Shown: positions 44,473-53,859 of the stretch, piece by piece
Layout of the letters: every line of letters starts with the position of its first letter
Numbering within the stretch: the stretch's first letter is position 1
Position numbers and translations under genes: made by a program
From: Devosia sp.
Lineage (GTDB): Bacteria; Pseudomonadota; Alphaproteobacteria; Rhizobiales; Devosiaceae
Assembly (NCBI RefSeq): GCF_024707125.1
Contig: NZ_JANQAH010000003.1
Coordinates: 124,001-188,000, forward strand
Direction of reading: 5' to 3'
DNA: 64,000 nucleotides
The notes under the pieces: generated by a model
The model's database searches: none
Seen by the model: the letters and a program-made list of their open reading frames with translations, nothing else
Told to the model about the DNA's origin: nothing

Positions 44473-45960
44473 GTGGAAACTTTCGAGCTTCTGCTGCATG
44501 GCTTCAGCGTTGCGCTGCAGCCGACAAATCTCATGTGGGCGCTGGTCGGCTCGGTGCTCGGCACCGCTATTGGTATTCTGCCCGGCATCGGCCCGGCGCT
44601 GACCATTGCGCTGCTGCTGCCGGTGACCACAGCGCTCGCCCCGACTTCCGCTTTCATCATGTTCGCCGGTATTCTCTATGGCGCGATGTATGGCGGGTCG
44701 ACGACGTCCATCCTGCTCAATACGCCGGGCGAAGCGGGGTCGATGATGACCGCGCTCGAGGGCAACAAGATGGCCCGGGCCGGGCGTGGCGCGGCGGCGC
44801 TGGCAACGGCGGCAATCGGGTCGTTTGTGGCCGGTACAATCGCGACGCTGGCGCTGACATTCGCCGCGCCGGCCGTGGCTGAGCTGGCCTTCTATTTCAA
44901 GCCGACAGACTATTTTGCCATTACGGCGCTGGCCTTCTGTTCGGTGGCCGTGGTTATGGGCACATCGCGCACGCGTGGGTTCGTGTCCCTGTTCCTCGGC
45001 ATTGCCATTGGCGTCATCGGCATCGATGCGATGACGGGGCAACCGCGCCTGACGTTTGGCAATATGCAGCTTTTGCGCGGCATTGCGCTGACCGTGGTTT
45101 TGGTCTCGCTCTTTGCGGTGGGTGAAATCCTCTATGTCGCCAGCCGCTATCGCTCGACGCCGGGCGTGATGGCCCCGATCAAGGGCCAGCTCTGGATGAC
45201 CAAGCAGGATTTTGCGCGGTCTTGGAAGCCATGGCTGCGTGGCACGGCGATTGGGTTCCCCATGGGCGCCCTCCCCGGCAGCGGCTCGGAAATCCCGACC
45301 ATGCTGTCCTATACGCTGGAGCGGAAGCTCACCAAGTATCCCGAAGAATTCGGCAAGGGCGCTATTGAAGGCGTGGCCGGGCCGGAAGCGGCCAACAATG
45401 CTGCGGCGGCTGGCATTCTGGTGCCGCTGCTGACGCTGGGCCTGCCGACTTCGGCGACGGCCGCGGTGCTGCTGGCGGCGTTCCAGAATTATGGCCTGCA
45501 GCCGGGACCGTTTCTCTTCACGTCCAACCCGGCGCTGATCTGGGGGCTCATTGCTTCGCTCTATGTGGGCAATGTGATGCTGCTGGTGCTCAACCTGCCG
45601 CTGGTCGGCATCTGGGTACAGCTGCTGCGCATTCCGCGGCCACAGCTTTATGCCGGTATTTTGGTGTTCGCCATGATCGGCGTCTGGGGGCTCGCGGGAT
45701 CATGGATGGATCTGACCATCATGCTGGTCGTCGGTCTCGCCGGCTATGTGATGCGGGTTTATGACTTCCCCATCGCGCCGGTGCTGATCGGGCTCATTCT
45801 CGGGCCGATGGCGGAGACGCAGCTGCGGACGGCCCTCGCCGCCGGCCAGGGCAATCCGCTGGTTCTCGTTTCAACGCCGCTCTCGGCAATTTTCATCACC
45901 CTGGCCGTGCTCCTCCTGGCACTGCCCATCCTCCTCAAGCGCCTGCGCGCCAACGCCTAA
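44473..45960 (+). CDS. tctA: Tripartite tricarboxylate transporter large permease
   Basis: A 495-residue permease with about twelve TM segments and the duplicated TctA signatures [35 protein letters not shown] and, in the second half, [19 protein letters not shown] with [15 protein letters not shown] start 3 bases after tctB. It carries out cation-driven uptake of a di- or tricarboxylate handed over by TctC. Confidence 0.94.
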   Translation: METFELLLHGFSVALQPTNLMWALVGSVLGTAIGILPGIGPALTIALLLPVTTALAPTSAFIMFAGILYGAMYGGSTTSILLNTPGEAGSMMTALEGNKMARAGRGAAALATAAIGSFVAGTIATLALTFAAPAVAELAFYFKPTDYFAITALAFCSVAVVMGTSRTRGFVSLFLGIAIGVIGIDAMTGQPRLTFGNMQLLRGIALTVVLVSLFAVGEILYVASRYRSTPGVMAPIKGQLWMTKQDFARSWKPWLRGTAIGFPMGALPGSGSEIPTMLSYTLERKLTKYPEEFGKGAIEGVAGPEAANNAAAAGILVPLLTLGLPTSATAAVLLAAFQNYGLQPGPFLFTSNPALIWGLIASLYVGNVMLLVLNLPLVGIWVQLLRIPRPQLYAGILVFAMIGVWGLAGSWMDLTIMLVVGLAGYVMRVYDFPIAPVLIGLILGPMAETQLRTALAAGQGNPLVLVSTPLSAIFITLAVLLLALPILLKRLRANA

Positions 45961-45987
45961 AAGCCTGAATAGGGAAATCTTCCGACC

Positions 45988-47508
45988 ATGAAGACCTACG
46001 ACGTAAAAGTTCATCCATCCGCCGCCAACCTGCCGCGCGAGAGCCAGCTTGCCTGGCACATTGCCGAGGTTGCCGCCAATTGTGGGCCGCTCGATGCCGA
46101 CGTGATCGAGATGATCGCCTGCCGTATCGTCGATAATGCCAGCGTGGGCCTTGCGGCCATCAACCGGGCGCCGGTTGCCGCGGCCCGCGCCATGGCGCTG
46201 GCGCATCCGCGCAAGGGTGGCGCGACGGTTTATGGTCTGGGCAGCGGCGTGCGCGTCGATGCGGAATGGGCGGCATGGGCCAATGCAACGGCCGTGCGTG
46301 AACTCGATTTCCACGACACCTTCCTTGCGGCCGACTATTCGCATCCGGGCGATGCGATCTCGCCGCTGATCGCTGTGGCGCAGCAGATGGGGATCGGTGG
46401 TGCCGACCTGGCCCGTGGCATTGCGGTCACCTATGAAGTGCATGTGGCGCTGGTGAAGGCGATTTCGCTGCATAAGTACAAGAAGGACCACGTGGCGCAT
46501 CTGGCACCGGCGACCACGGCGGCCATCGGCGCCATGCTGGGGCTGTCGACGGAAGTGATCTTCCAGGCGGTCAACCAGGCGGTGCACCTGAGTTTCTCGA
46601 CGCGCCAGTCGCGTAAGGGTGAGATCAGCTCTTGGAAGGCCTATGTTCCGGGATTCTCGGGCAAGCTCGCCATTGAATGTATCGACCGCGCCATGCGTGG
46701 CGAGGCTTCGCCTTCGCCGATCTATGAGGGCGAAGATTCGGTGATCGCCTGGATGCTCGGCGGCAAGAGTGAGGCCTACAAGGTGTCCCTGCCCGCCCCC
46801 GGCGAAAGCCCGCGCGGCATCATGGAGACCTATACCAAGGCGCATTCGGCCGAGTATCAGGCACAGGCGCTGATCGACCTTGCGATCGACCTTTCGGGCC
46901 AGATCGGTGATCTCTCGAAGGTGAAGGATATCCTGCTCGAGACCAGCCATCACACGCATAATGTGATCGGCACCGGCGCCAACGATCCGCAGAAGATGGA
47001 TCCGGAAGCATCACGCGAAACGCTTGATCACTCGATCATGTATATCCTTGCGGTCGCGCTCGAAGACCGCAAATGGCACCATGTCGACTCCTATTCGCGC
47101 GAGCGTGCACGGACGCCGTCGACGGTGGCACTGTGGCACAAGATCCGCACGGTGGAAGAGCCATCCTGGACAGTGCGCTACCTCGATCCCGATCCGGACA
47201 AGCGCGCCTTTGGCGGCAAGATCATTGTCACCCTGGACGACGGCCGTGTGATCACGGGCGAGCGTGGCGTGGCCGATGCTCATCCCAATGGCAACCATCC
47301 ATGGACCTGGCCGGACTATGCCGGCAAGTTCGAGACGCTGACCAAGGGCGAGCTGGCCGACGCCGACCGCAAGGCTTTCCTTGAAGCGGCCAAGGGCTTT
47401 TCGAGCCTCGCTGCGGGCAAGCTCGATGTGCTTATTCCGGCGCTGCCGCAGGGCAGCGTGACCCCGTCGAAGCCCACCGGACAGGGCATTTTCGATCACG
47501 GTCTCTAA
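45988..47508 (+). CDS. prpD: MmgE/PrpD-family protein (2-methylcitrate dehydratase)
   Basis: A 506-residue PrpD-type dehydratase: ANATAVRELDFHDTFLAADYSHPGD-like active-site stretch (visible as AVRELDFHDTF and DYSHPGDAISPLIAVAQQ), VLAVALE, HHVDSYSRERART and NPWTWPDYAGKFE-like C-terminal features. It dehydrates 2-methylcitrate to 2-methyl-cis-aconitate. No prpC or prpB is present here; its place after tctCBA suggests that the transporter may import methylcitrate, citrate or a related acid that PrpD acts on. Confidence 0.87.
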   Translation: MKTYDVKVHPSAANLPRESQLAWHIAEVAANCGPLDADVIEMIACRIVDNASVGLAAINRAPVAAARAMALAHPRKGGATVYGLGSGVRVDAEWAAWANATAVRELDFHDTFLAADYSHPGDAISPLIAVAQQMGIGGADLARGIAVTYEVHVALVKAISLHKYKKDHVAHLAPATTAAIGAMLGLSTEVIFQAVNQAVHLSFSTRQSRKGEISSWKAYVPGFSGKLAIECIDRAMRGEASPSPIYEGEDSVIAWMLGGKSEAYKVSLPAPGESPRGIMETYTKAHSAEYQAQALIDLAIDLSGQIGDLSKVKDILLETSHHTHNVIGTGANDPQKMDPEASRETLDHSIMYILAVALEDRKWHHVDSYSRERARTPSTVALWHKIRTVEEPSWTVRYLDPDPDKRAFGGKIIVTLDDGRVITGERGVADAHPNGNHPWTWPDYAGKFETLTKGELADADRKAFLEAAKGFSSLAAGKLDVLIPALPQGSVTPSKPTGQGIFDHGL

Positions 47509-47520
47509 GGGACACAAGCC

Positions 47521-47549
47521 GGATCGCGCCGCTTTGCGTGGCGCGATCC
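47521..47549 (+). terminator. Perfect hairpin between prpD and the GntR gene
   Basis: A 10-bp perfect stem GGATCGCGCC/GGCGCGATCC with loop GCTTTGCGT just after prpD. There is no T-run, so termination is uncertain; the palindrome could also bind the neighbouring regulator. Confidence 0.45.
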
Positions 47550-47593
47550 ATGCGCTATGGAGGCCGGCCCTTGGACTATAGCGACGCTGGAGC

Positions 47594-48277
47594 ATGATGG
47601 ATCAGGACGCCGAGACAATCGAGATGCCAGACGACCGGCTGCTGACCGATCAGTTGTTCGAGCAACTGAGCGAGGCCATTGTCATTGGCACTCTCGCGCC
47701 CGGCACCAAGCTCAGCGAGCCGCGGCTTGCTGCGCAATATGGCGTCAGCCGTGGGCCACTGCGTGAGGCCATAAGGCGGCTTGAGGAGCGCAAGCTGGTG
47801 ACCCGTGCGCCTCGGCAAGGGGCGCGGGTTGTCGTGCCGACGCCGGGCGATGCGCTCGAGCTTTTCACCATACGCGAAGTGCTGGAGGGGCTGGCGGCGC
47901 GGCATGCGGCGGAGAATGCGACCGAGGCGGAGATTGACCAGCTTCGCGCCATGCTGGCGCACCACCGCGACGCGCTCTCCAAGCCCGACGCCATGGTTTA
48001 TTGGCAGGCCACGGCCAATTCGGACTTTCACTTCATGATCGCGCGGATCGGGAGGAACCAGCACCTGTTCGACCTGCTCTGCGGCGAATATTACACGCTC
48101 TTCCGGCTCTACCGCATGCAGCATCGCATCGTGCCGGGCCGGGCGCAGCGTGCACTGGCGGAGCATGAGCGGATCGTCGAGGCGATTGCCGATAGGGATG
48201 CGGAACTATCGGAAATCCTGATGCGCCGGCACATTGCCTCGGCTCGCCACGGCCTCATCGCCCAGGCGAATGCCTGA
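47594..48277 (+). CDS. GntR-family regulator (FCD/FadR subfamily)
   Basis: A 227-residue regulator. The winged-helix DNA-binding domain includes LLTDQLFEQLSEAIVIGTLAPG, LAAQYGVSRGPLREAIRRLEE (recognition helix) and LVTRAPRQGARVV; the FCD ligand domain includes ELFTIREVLEGLAA and DFHFMIARIGRN with metal-binding His. It follows prpD closely and probably controls the tct-prpD genes in response to a carboxylate. Its last 72 bases overlap the end of the convergent cyclase gene. Confidence 0.9.
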   Translation: MMDQDAETIEMPDDRLLTDQLFEQLSEAIVIGTLAPGTKLSEPRLAAQYGVSRGPLREAIRRLEERKLVTRAPRQGARVVVPTPGDALELFTIREVLEGLAARHAAENATEAEIDQLRAMLAHHRDALSKPDAMVYWQATANSDFHFMIARIGRNQHLFDLLCGEYYTLFRLYRMQHRIVPGRAQRALAEHERIVEAIADRDAELSEILMRRHIASARHGLIAQANA

Positions 48278-50344
48278 GGGCATGTCCGGCTCGGCCACTG
48301 GAAAGTCCGCGAGGCGAGGGGGCAACGCGGCGTAGAACTGGACCAGTTCCGGTTCGATCTTTTCGGATAAAGCCTCGCAGCGCTTCAGCAGATTTGTGTC
48401 GAGAGTGCCGCGCGTGAGGGCGGAAACAAGTTCTGCGTGAAGCGTTGCCAATTCTTCGAAGGCTGGGTTCGCTTTGACCGTTTCATCGCCGACGAGCAGT
48501 TTGATGGGCTCACGGCCGGACATTCCCTTGAGCTCCACTTGCCCCGCATCGAGGAAAGCCAGGCCTGGGGTTTCCGCGGCCATGCCTGATGTCGCGAGGA
48601 TGCTGTAGCCGACCGGCTTGCAGGCGCCTTCAATGCGGCTCGCGACATTGACGGTGTCGCCGACGCAGGAATAGTCGAAGCGTTTCTCAAAACCCATATT
48701 GCCGACGAGAGCGGGGCCCGTGGCGATGCCAATGCCGATATGGATGGGGTCGTTGCTGCCGCGATTGAGATCGCGCAGGGCGGCGCGCATGGCGAGGGCG
48801 GCGCGGCCGGCGAGAAGGGCGTGCTCCTTTTCCTCGGCCGGGGCGTTCCAAAAGGCCATGACCGAGTCGCCCATGAATTTGTCGATGGTGCCGCGATGGC
48901 GGATGATCGCGCCGCCGAGGGCGCCGAAGAGGCCGTTGAGAATTCTGACCAGTTGCTCGGGTGTCGTCCGTTCGGCGAGGGCGGAAAAATTGCGGACGTC
49001 GGAGAACATCACGGTCAATTCGCGCACGTTACCCCCGAGGCGCAGCAGGCTCTGGTCGGCTTCGATCTGGGTGAGGACCGAGGGTTCGACATAGTAGCCA
49101 AAGGCGCGGCGGATGCGGCGGCGGTCGAAATCGGTGACCGTGAAGCGCAGGAAAGCCATGGTGGCGTAGCTGACGAGGGCCGCGAAGAGCGGGTAGCTCG
49201 GGTCGATGAGGAGACCGGGACTCGAAAAGCTCCACCAGCTGAAGGAGACCGAGGCGGCAGCGACAGCGAGCGAGACGCCGAGCCCGACCAGAGGGCCGGA
49301 GACGACGACGGCCAGAACGATGACAAGGCAGGAGGCTGCGAGGAGCAGGAGTTCCAGGCCGGAGACCCAGTCGGCGCGGTCAAGGAAGGTCTGGGTGAGG
49401 ATTTGCTCAAGCGCTTGCAGATGGATCGAAACGCCGGGAACTGGGGCGCCGAGGGGGCTGATGCGGATGTCGTTGAGGCCGCTGGCGGAGCTGCCGATGA
49501 AGACGATGTGGCCGGCGATGAGCGGAGCAAGGGCGGCGTAGTCATCGTCAAGGACGTCAGTGGCTGGAATGTAGGTCTCGGGCGGAAGCTCGCGATAGTA
49601 GAGCCGGAGGTCGCCGGTTGGGCCGGTGGGTATGGAGAAGTCTCCTACCCGGACGGCATCAACAGTGCGGCCATCGACATTGTCGCCCATGACGACCAGC
49701 GTCGGCACGCCCGTGGCGACGCGCAGGGCTTCGACGGAGAGCGTGGGAACGGCGCCGGAATCGATGCGCCAAAGGAGCGGCAGGCGGCGGGCGACCCCTG
49801 CCCCCTGGCGGTCCAGGCTGGCGACGCCGAGGCCGCTTGCGGCTTCAGCAAGGATAGGCAGGGGTTGGGCCGCACCGCCAAGTTCGGGCACGGCCGCAAG
49901 CGGATCGCTGCCGGTTGTTGCGAGGCCGGCCTTGGCTGGCATGGTGACGGGGAGCGCGCTGCCGTTTTGGGCGAGGCCCAGAATGGTGGGGCCGGCTGCC
50001 AGGGTTTTGGCGAAATTCTCGTCAGCGTCGGAACCGCGCTCGGCCTCGCTGAAGAGGATATCGAAGGCTATGGCGGCGGCGCCGAGTTCGGTCAAGCGCT
50101 CGGAGAGGCGCGCGAGAGTTTCGCGGGGCCAGGGCCATTGGCCGACTTCGGCCATGGATGTTTCATCGATATCGATGATGCGGACCGGCAAGCCGTCGGG
50201 CGCAGTGCGGGGCTTTAGCTGCTGGAAGACATCAAAACTGGTCTCGCGGGCAACCTGGACCGGATAGGGATCGGCGACCCGGAGCGCGACGAGACCGAGA
50301 ATGACGAGAAGACCCAGAGTAAGCGCCGCAAGCCCCCTGCCCAT
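48206..50344 (-). CDS. CHASE2-domain class III adenylate cyclase
   Basis: A 712-residue membrane-bound cyclase making cAMP. TM1 (about residues 4-24) is followed by a periplasmic CHASE2 sensor domain (PVRIIDIDETSMAEVGQWPWPR ... VFIGSSASGLNDI), three TM segments (about 325-395), and a cytosolic cyclase domain with MFSDVRNFSAL (metal Asp), TIDKFMGDSVMAFWNAP (Lys for adenine, metal Asp), GIATGPALVGNMG and SCVGDTVNVASRIEG (Asp adenine). The Lys/Asp pair selects ATP. ATG 50344 chosen with GAGGG upstream. The C-terminal 24 residues are coded opposite the GntR gene. Signal sensed is unknown. Confidence 0.92.
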   Translation of the reverse strand: MGRGLAALTLGLLVILGLVALRVADPYPVQVARETSFDVFQQLKPRTAPDGLPVRIIDIDETSMAEVGQWPWPRETLARLSERLTELGAAAIAFDILFSEAERGSDADENFAKTLAAGPTILGLAQNGSALPVTMPAKAGLATTGSDPLAAVPELGGAAQPLPILAEAASGLGVASLDRQGAGVARRLPLLWRIDSGAVPTLSVEALRVATGVPTLVVMGDNVDGRTVDAVRVGDFSIPTGPTGDLRLYYRELPPETYIPATDVLDDDYAALAPLIAGHIVFIGSSASGLNDIRISPLGAPVPGVSIHLQALEQILTQTFLDRADWVSGLELLLLAASCLVIVLAVVVSGPLVGLGVSLAVAAASVSFSWWSFSSPGLLIDPSYPLFAALVSYATMAFLRFTVTDFDRRRIRRAFGYYVEPSVLTQIEADQSLLRLGGNVRELTVMFSDVRNFSALAERTTPEQLVRILNGLFGALGGAIIRHRGTIDKFMGDSVMAFWNAPAEEKEHALLAGRAALAMRAALRDLNRGSNDPIHIGIGIATGPALVGNMGFEKRFDYSCVGDTVNVASRIEGACKPVGYSILATSGMAAETPGLAFLDAGQVELKGMSGREPIKLLVGDETVKANPAFEELATLHAELVSALTRGTLDTNLLKRCEALSEKIEPELVQFYAALPPRLADFPVAEPDMPSGIRLGDEAVASRGNVPAHQDFR

Positions 50345-50355
50345 GGCCCCTGCCC

Positions 50356-51270
50356 TCAATTATAGGGCGTGCAGGCCGCGACGCGTTGCGGCAGGACCGA
50401 GCTAGGGCGAGAGCGCAGATCGCGGCGGAAATCGCTGGGCGACATGCCGGCGATCTTGCGGAAGAGCTTGTTGAAGGCGCTGAGCGAGCCAAAACCGCTA
50501 TCCATGGCAACCTGCAACACATTGGCATCGTCGCGCATCAAGAGGGCTTGAGCGTAGGAGAGGCGCATGAGGCTGACATAGTCGTTGAGCGTCATGCCGG
50601 TGCATTTCTTGAAGACCGTCATGGCGTATTTCGGATGAACATCGGCGGCCACGGCGATGTCGACCGAGTCGATATCCTCGCGGAAATTGTCGGCGATATA
50701 GTCGCAGATGCGCACGACGATGGGCGAGATGTGCTGGTCGGTCGCCTGGCTGTTCGACCCGGCATGGTGGCCAGAGGACAGCTCGTAGGGCGCGAAGCGA
50801 ATGCGCTCGATCCGCAGCAGCAATTCGTCCACCGCCATGCTGATTTTCAGCGGATCACCGGAACGGACATAATCATTCCAGCGGACGAAATTGATTGGAT
50901 CGGAGGCGTCAGTGGCCCGTGTGACCAGCGCTGCGCCCTGCATCAGACCGGCCTGCACGCCCTGCGGCAAGCGCAGCCGGAAGAAGTGCACGAGAGGCAG
51001 GTGGCCGCCGGCATAGACGAGGTCTTCGGATGCGTCGTCTAGTCGATGCGGCTGGCCGCCCCAGAAGAGGGCCAGATCGCCGGCGCCGAAACGGACCTCG
51101 TAGCCGCTCATGGCATAGTGGGCCCAGCCGCGAATGATATAGTTCACCTCGACCTGCGCATGCCAATGCGCCGAGCGCATCAGCAGGGGCGAGGCATGGA
51201 ACATGTTGAGTTCGGTGGGAAGGTTCTCCACGCCGTCGAGGGCCGGCTCGTAATAGCCGCGCTCCACCAT
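50356..51270 (-). CDS. AraC-family transcriptional regulator
   Basis: A 304-residue regulator. The N-terminal cupin-like sensory domain (HASPLLMRSAHWHAQVEVNYIIRG, GAGDLALFWGGQPHRL) resembles sugar-responsive AraC/RhaS proteins; the C-terminal double HTH has ADNFREDIDSVDIAVAADVHPKYAM and VLQVAMDSGFGSLSAFNKLFRKI. ATG at 51270 preferred over TTG at 51285. It is divergent from the dehydrogenase/aldo-keto fusion gene and may regulate it; also it ends 12 bases before the cyclase start. Confidence 0.9.
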   Translation of the reverse strand: MVERGYYEPALDGVENLPTELNMFHASPLLMRSAHWHAQVEVNYIIRGWAHYAMSGYEVRFGAGDLALFWGGQPHRLDDASEDLVYAGGHLPLVHFFRLRLPQGVQAGLMQGAALVTRATDASDPINFVRWNDYVRSGDPLKISMAVDELLLRIERIRFAPYELSSGHHAGSNSQATDQHISPIVVRICDYIADNFREDIDSVDIAVAADVHPKYAMTVFKKCTGMTLNDYVSLMRLSYAQALLMRDDANVLQVAMDSGFGSLSAFNKLFRKIAGMSPSDFRRDLRSRPSSVLPQRVAACTPYN

Positions 51271-51430
51271 CTTACTATCCGCCAATTTGAAATACCCGAT
51301 AAGAGCGACGGCTCATGAGGAGTGGATAGCTTAGGTATCGCTCGGCACAAGAGCAAGGGAGGAGAATGCGCGGGGTTTTGAAACCTGCCGCGCCGCCTGT
51401 CTTGGCCGATGGATATTTGAGGAGCAGACC

Positions 51431-53434
51431 ATGACCGACAAGAAGATTCGCTGGGGCATTATCGGGCCCGGCAGCATTGCCAAGGCATTCCGCGGCGGGG
51501 TCAACGGCTCCAAGCACGGCGTGCTGGCAGCTATCGCTACGCGCGACCCCAGCAAGCCGAACCTTGCCACGGATTTTCCGGGCGTGCGGGTGGTCAATGG
51601 CTATGACGCGCTGCTGGCCGACAAGGACATCGACGCAGTCTATATCGCCGTACCGCATACCGGCCACGCCGAATGGGCGATCAAGGCTGCGGAAGCCGGC
51701 AAGCATGTGCTTATCGAAAAGCCCCTAGCGCTTTCGGCGCACGAAATCGACGCCGTGTTCCATGCGCACAAGAAGGCCGGCACTTTTGCTGGTGAAGCCT
51801 TCATGTATCGCCTGCATCCGCAGGTGAAGCAGTTGCTCGATCTGATCAAGTCCGGCGCCATTGGCGAAGTGCGGATGATCCAGTCGAGCTTCGGTTTCTC
51901 GATGGGCAAGTTCCAGCCGCAGCACCGTCTGTTCGCCTCGGCGCTGGCCGGCGGCGGCATTCTGGATGTGGGCGGTTATCCGGTGTCGATGGCGCGGCTG
52001 ATTGCCGGCGCGACGCTGGGAAAACCGTTTGCTGATCCGGTGAAGGTGTCGGGCACTGCCAAGCTCAACGAGGAAGGCACCGACGACTGGGCGGCCGCCA
52101 TCCTGACGTTCGAGAATGGCATTGTGGCGCAGGTTTCCTGCGCGGTGATGGCGAACCTCGACAATGTGCTGCGCATCCATGGTTCGGAAGGCCGGATCGA
52201 AGTGCCGGATTTCTGGTTTGCCAATGGCAATCGCGATCAAGGTCTTGGCCGCATCGACATCACTAGGGGTGGCAAGACCGAGACGGTCAGCGTCAACGAG
52301 ACGGCGCATGTCTATTCGTTTGAAGCCGATGCCGCCTCGCTCGCCATTCTCGAAGGCAAGCAGGAGTTTCCGGTGCCGGGCATGAGCTGGGCGGATAGCC
52401 TTGGCAATGCGCGCGTGCTCGACCAGTGGCGCCGCGATGCGGGCATCGAATATTCGGTCGAAAAATACACCAACCGCGTCAAGACGTTGGACAATCGCAA
52501 GCTTGGGCCGAATACCGGCGTCATTCCGAAGCGTTCCATTCCGGGGCTCAAGAAGCAGGCTTCGGCGGTTGCGCTGGGCTTTGAGGATTTCAAGACCTTC
52601 TCCTCGGGCGCGATCCTGCTCGATGCGTTCTGGGAAAAGGGCGGCAATATCTTCGATACCGCCTTCATCTATGGCGGCGGCTATACGGAAAAGCTGTTCG
52701 GTGAATGGCAGAAGAGCCGTGGCGTGCGTGAGGAAGCCGTGGTGATCGGCAAGGGTGCGCACTCGCCTCTCGTCTATCCCGACGTCATCGCCAAGCAGCT
52801 GACCCAGACGCTGGATCGCCTGCAGACGGACTATGTCGACGTCTATTTCATGCACCGCGACAATCTTGATGTGCCGGTGGGTGAGTTCGTCGATGCCATG
52901 GATGCCGAGGTGAAAGCTGGCCGCATTCGTGGGCCGTTCGGCGGTTCGAACTGGACCAAGGAGCGCATGGACGAGGCGATTGCCTATGCCGAGCGCACCG
53001 GCAAGACCAAGCCGCAGGCGCTGAGCAACAACTTTGCTCTCGCTGAAATGCTCGACCCGATCTGGGCCGGCTGCGTCACCTCGTCGACGCCGGACTTCAA
53101 GCAGTGGCTGATCGACCGTCAGGTGACCAACTTCTCCTGGTCGAGCCAGGCGCGTGGCTTCTTCACCGACCTTGCCGGGCGGGACAAGACCGACAACGAG
53201 GAACTGGTAAGGGTCTGGTACAACGAGCAAAACTTTGGTCGCCGTGATCGGGCCATCGAGCTTGCCAAGCAGATTAGCCACAATCCGATCCATGTGGCGC
53301 TGGCCTATGTGCTGGCCCAGCCCTTCCCCAGCGTGCCGCTGATCGGGCCGCGCCGCCTAGTCGAACTCGAAGACAGCCTCAAGGCCTTTGAGATCAAGCT
53401 GACGCCGGAACAGGTGAAGTGGCTCGAAGGCTAA
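51431..53434 (+). CDS. Gfo/Idh/MocA oxidoreductase fused to aldo/keto reductase
   Basis: A 667-residue two-domain enzyme. Residues about 1-330 are a Gfo/Idh/MocA sugar dehydrogenase (WGIIGPGSIAKAF nucleotide loop, LIEKPLALS, GGGILDVGGYPV with catalytic Asp/Tyr-type region). Residues about 355-667 are an aldo/keto reductase with FDTAFIYGGG (Asp, Tyr), VVIGKGAHSP (Lys), DVYFMHRDN (His) and VPLIGPRRLVELE. Both active sites look intact. Fusion suggests two redox steps on one sugar or cyclitol, for example oxidation of one carbon and reduction of another with internal cofactor recycling. It lies opposite an AraC regulator and has its own terminator. Confidence 0.92.
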   Translation: MTDKKIRWGIIGPGSIAKAFRGGVNGSKHGVLAAIATRDPSKPNLATDFPGVRVVNGYDALLADKDIDAVYIAVPHTGHAEWAIKAAEAGKHVLIEKPLALSAHEIDAVFHAHKKAGTFAGEAFMYRLHPQVKQLLDLIKSGAIGEVRMIQSSFGFSMGKFQPQHRLFASALAGGGILDVGGYPVSMARLIAGATLGKPFADPVKVSGTAKLNEEGTDDWAAAILTFENGIVAQVSCAVMANLDNVLRIHGSEGRIEVPDFWFANGNRDQGLGRIDITRGGKTETVSVNETAHVYSFEADAASLAILEGKQEFPVPGMSWADSLGNARVLDQWRRDAGIEYSVEKYTNRVKTLDNRKLGPNTGVIPKRSIPGLKKQASAVALGFEDFKTFSSGAILLDAFWEKGGNIFDTAFIYGGGYTEKLFGEWQKSRGVREEAVVIGKGAHSPLVYPDVIAKQLTQTLDRLQTDYVDVYFMHRDNLDVPVGEFVDAMDAEVKAGRIRGPFGGSNWTKERMDEAIAYAERTGKTKPQALSNNFALAEMLDPIWAGCVTSSTPDFKQWLIDRQVTNFSWSSQARGFFTDLAGRDKTDNEELVRVWYNEQNFGRRDRAIELAKQISHNPIHVALAYVLAQPFPSVPLIGPRRLVELEDSLKAFEIKLTPEQVKWLEG

Positions 53435-53457
53435 GTCGCCAAAAAGCCAAAGAGATC

Positions 53458-53484
53458 AAGGGGTCCGGCGACGGGCCCCTTTTT
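53458..53484 (+). terminator. Rho-independent terminator of the fusion gene
   Basis: A 10-bp stem AAGGGGTCCG/CGGGCCCCTT with one G-T pair and loop GCGA, followed by TTTTT. Located 23 bases past the stop codon. Confidence 0.9.
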
Positions 53485-53616
53485 CGTTGCGGGAGAATGA
53501 CTGGCATATTCGTTTCGACTGTTCACCCTGGGAAGACAGTTTGTACCCTCTGGCCGAGTTGCCAGGGCAACGTCCCTGCCCTATGTTATCCATCGTGAGA
53601 TTACGATCTCATGCAA

Positions 53617-53756
53617 TTCTCAGGGCGGGGTGAAACTCCCCACCGGCGGTAAGGCGGCGACGCTGAGCCCGCGAGCGCTTTTGACCGAAAGGTCGAAGGG
53701 TCAGCAGATCCGGTGTGATTCCGGAGCCGACGGTCATAGTCCGGATGAAAGAGAAT
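53617..53756 (+). promoter_or_regulatory. FMN riboswitch (RFN element)
   Basis: The conserved RFN blocks are all present: TTCTCAGGGCGGGGTGAAA, CCCCACCGGCGGTAAG, GAGCCCGCGAGCGC, GGTCAGCAGATCCGGTGTGA, CCGGAGCCGACGGTCATAGT and the closing CCGGATGAAAGAGAA. It lies directly ahead of a RibN-type transporter and senses FMN. The downstream element at 53816-53852 sequesters the ribosome binding site, so control is probably at translation initiation. Confidence 0.97.
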
Positions 53757-53815
53757 GGGTTGGCCTCAAGCGCCTGACTATGCTCGCGTTTTTGCGCGGG
53801 CAGAGTTTTGCGTCG

Positions 53816-53852
53816 CCTTCCCGTAACCCTGGGGAAACTGGTTACGGAAAGG
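53816..53852 (+). promoter_or_regulatory. Ribosome-binding-site sequestering stem of ribN
   Basis: A 13-bp stem with one mismatch, CCTTCCCGTAACC / GGTTACGGAAAGG, traps the AAAGG ribosome binding site of the ATG at 53860. As expression platform of the FMN riboswitch it would form when FMN is bound, lowering RibN translation. Confidence 0.75.
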
Positions 53853-53859
53853 ACGACAT

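Noticed and set aside
48740..50218. Plus-strand open frame of about 490 residues opposite the adenylate cyclase
   Set aside because: It is an Asp/Gly-rich mirror of the cyclase gene, which has all catalytic residues.
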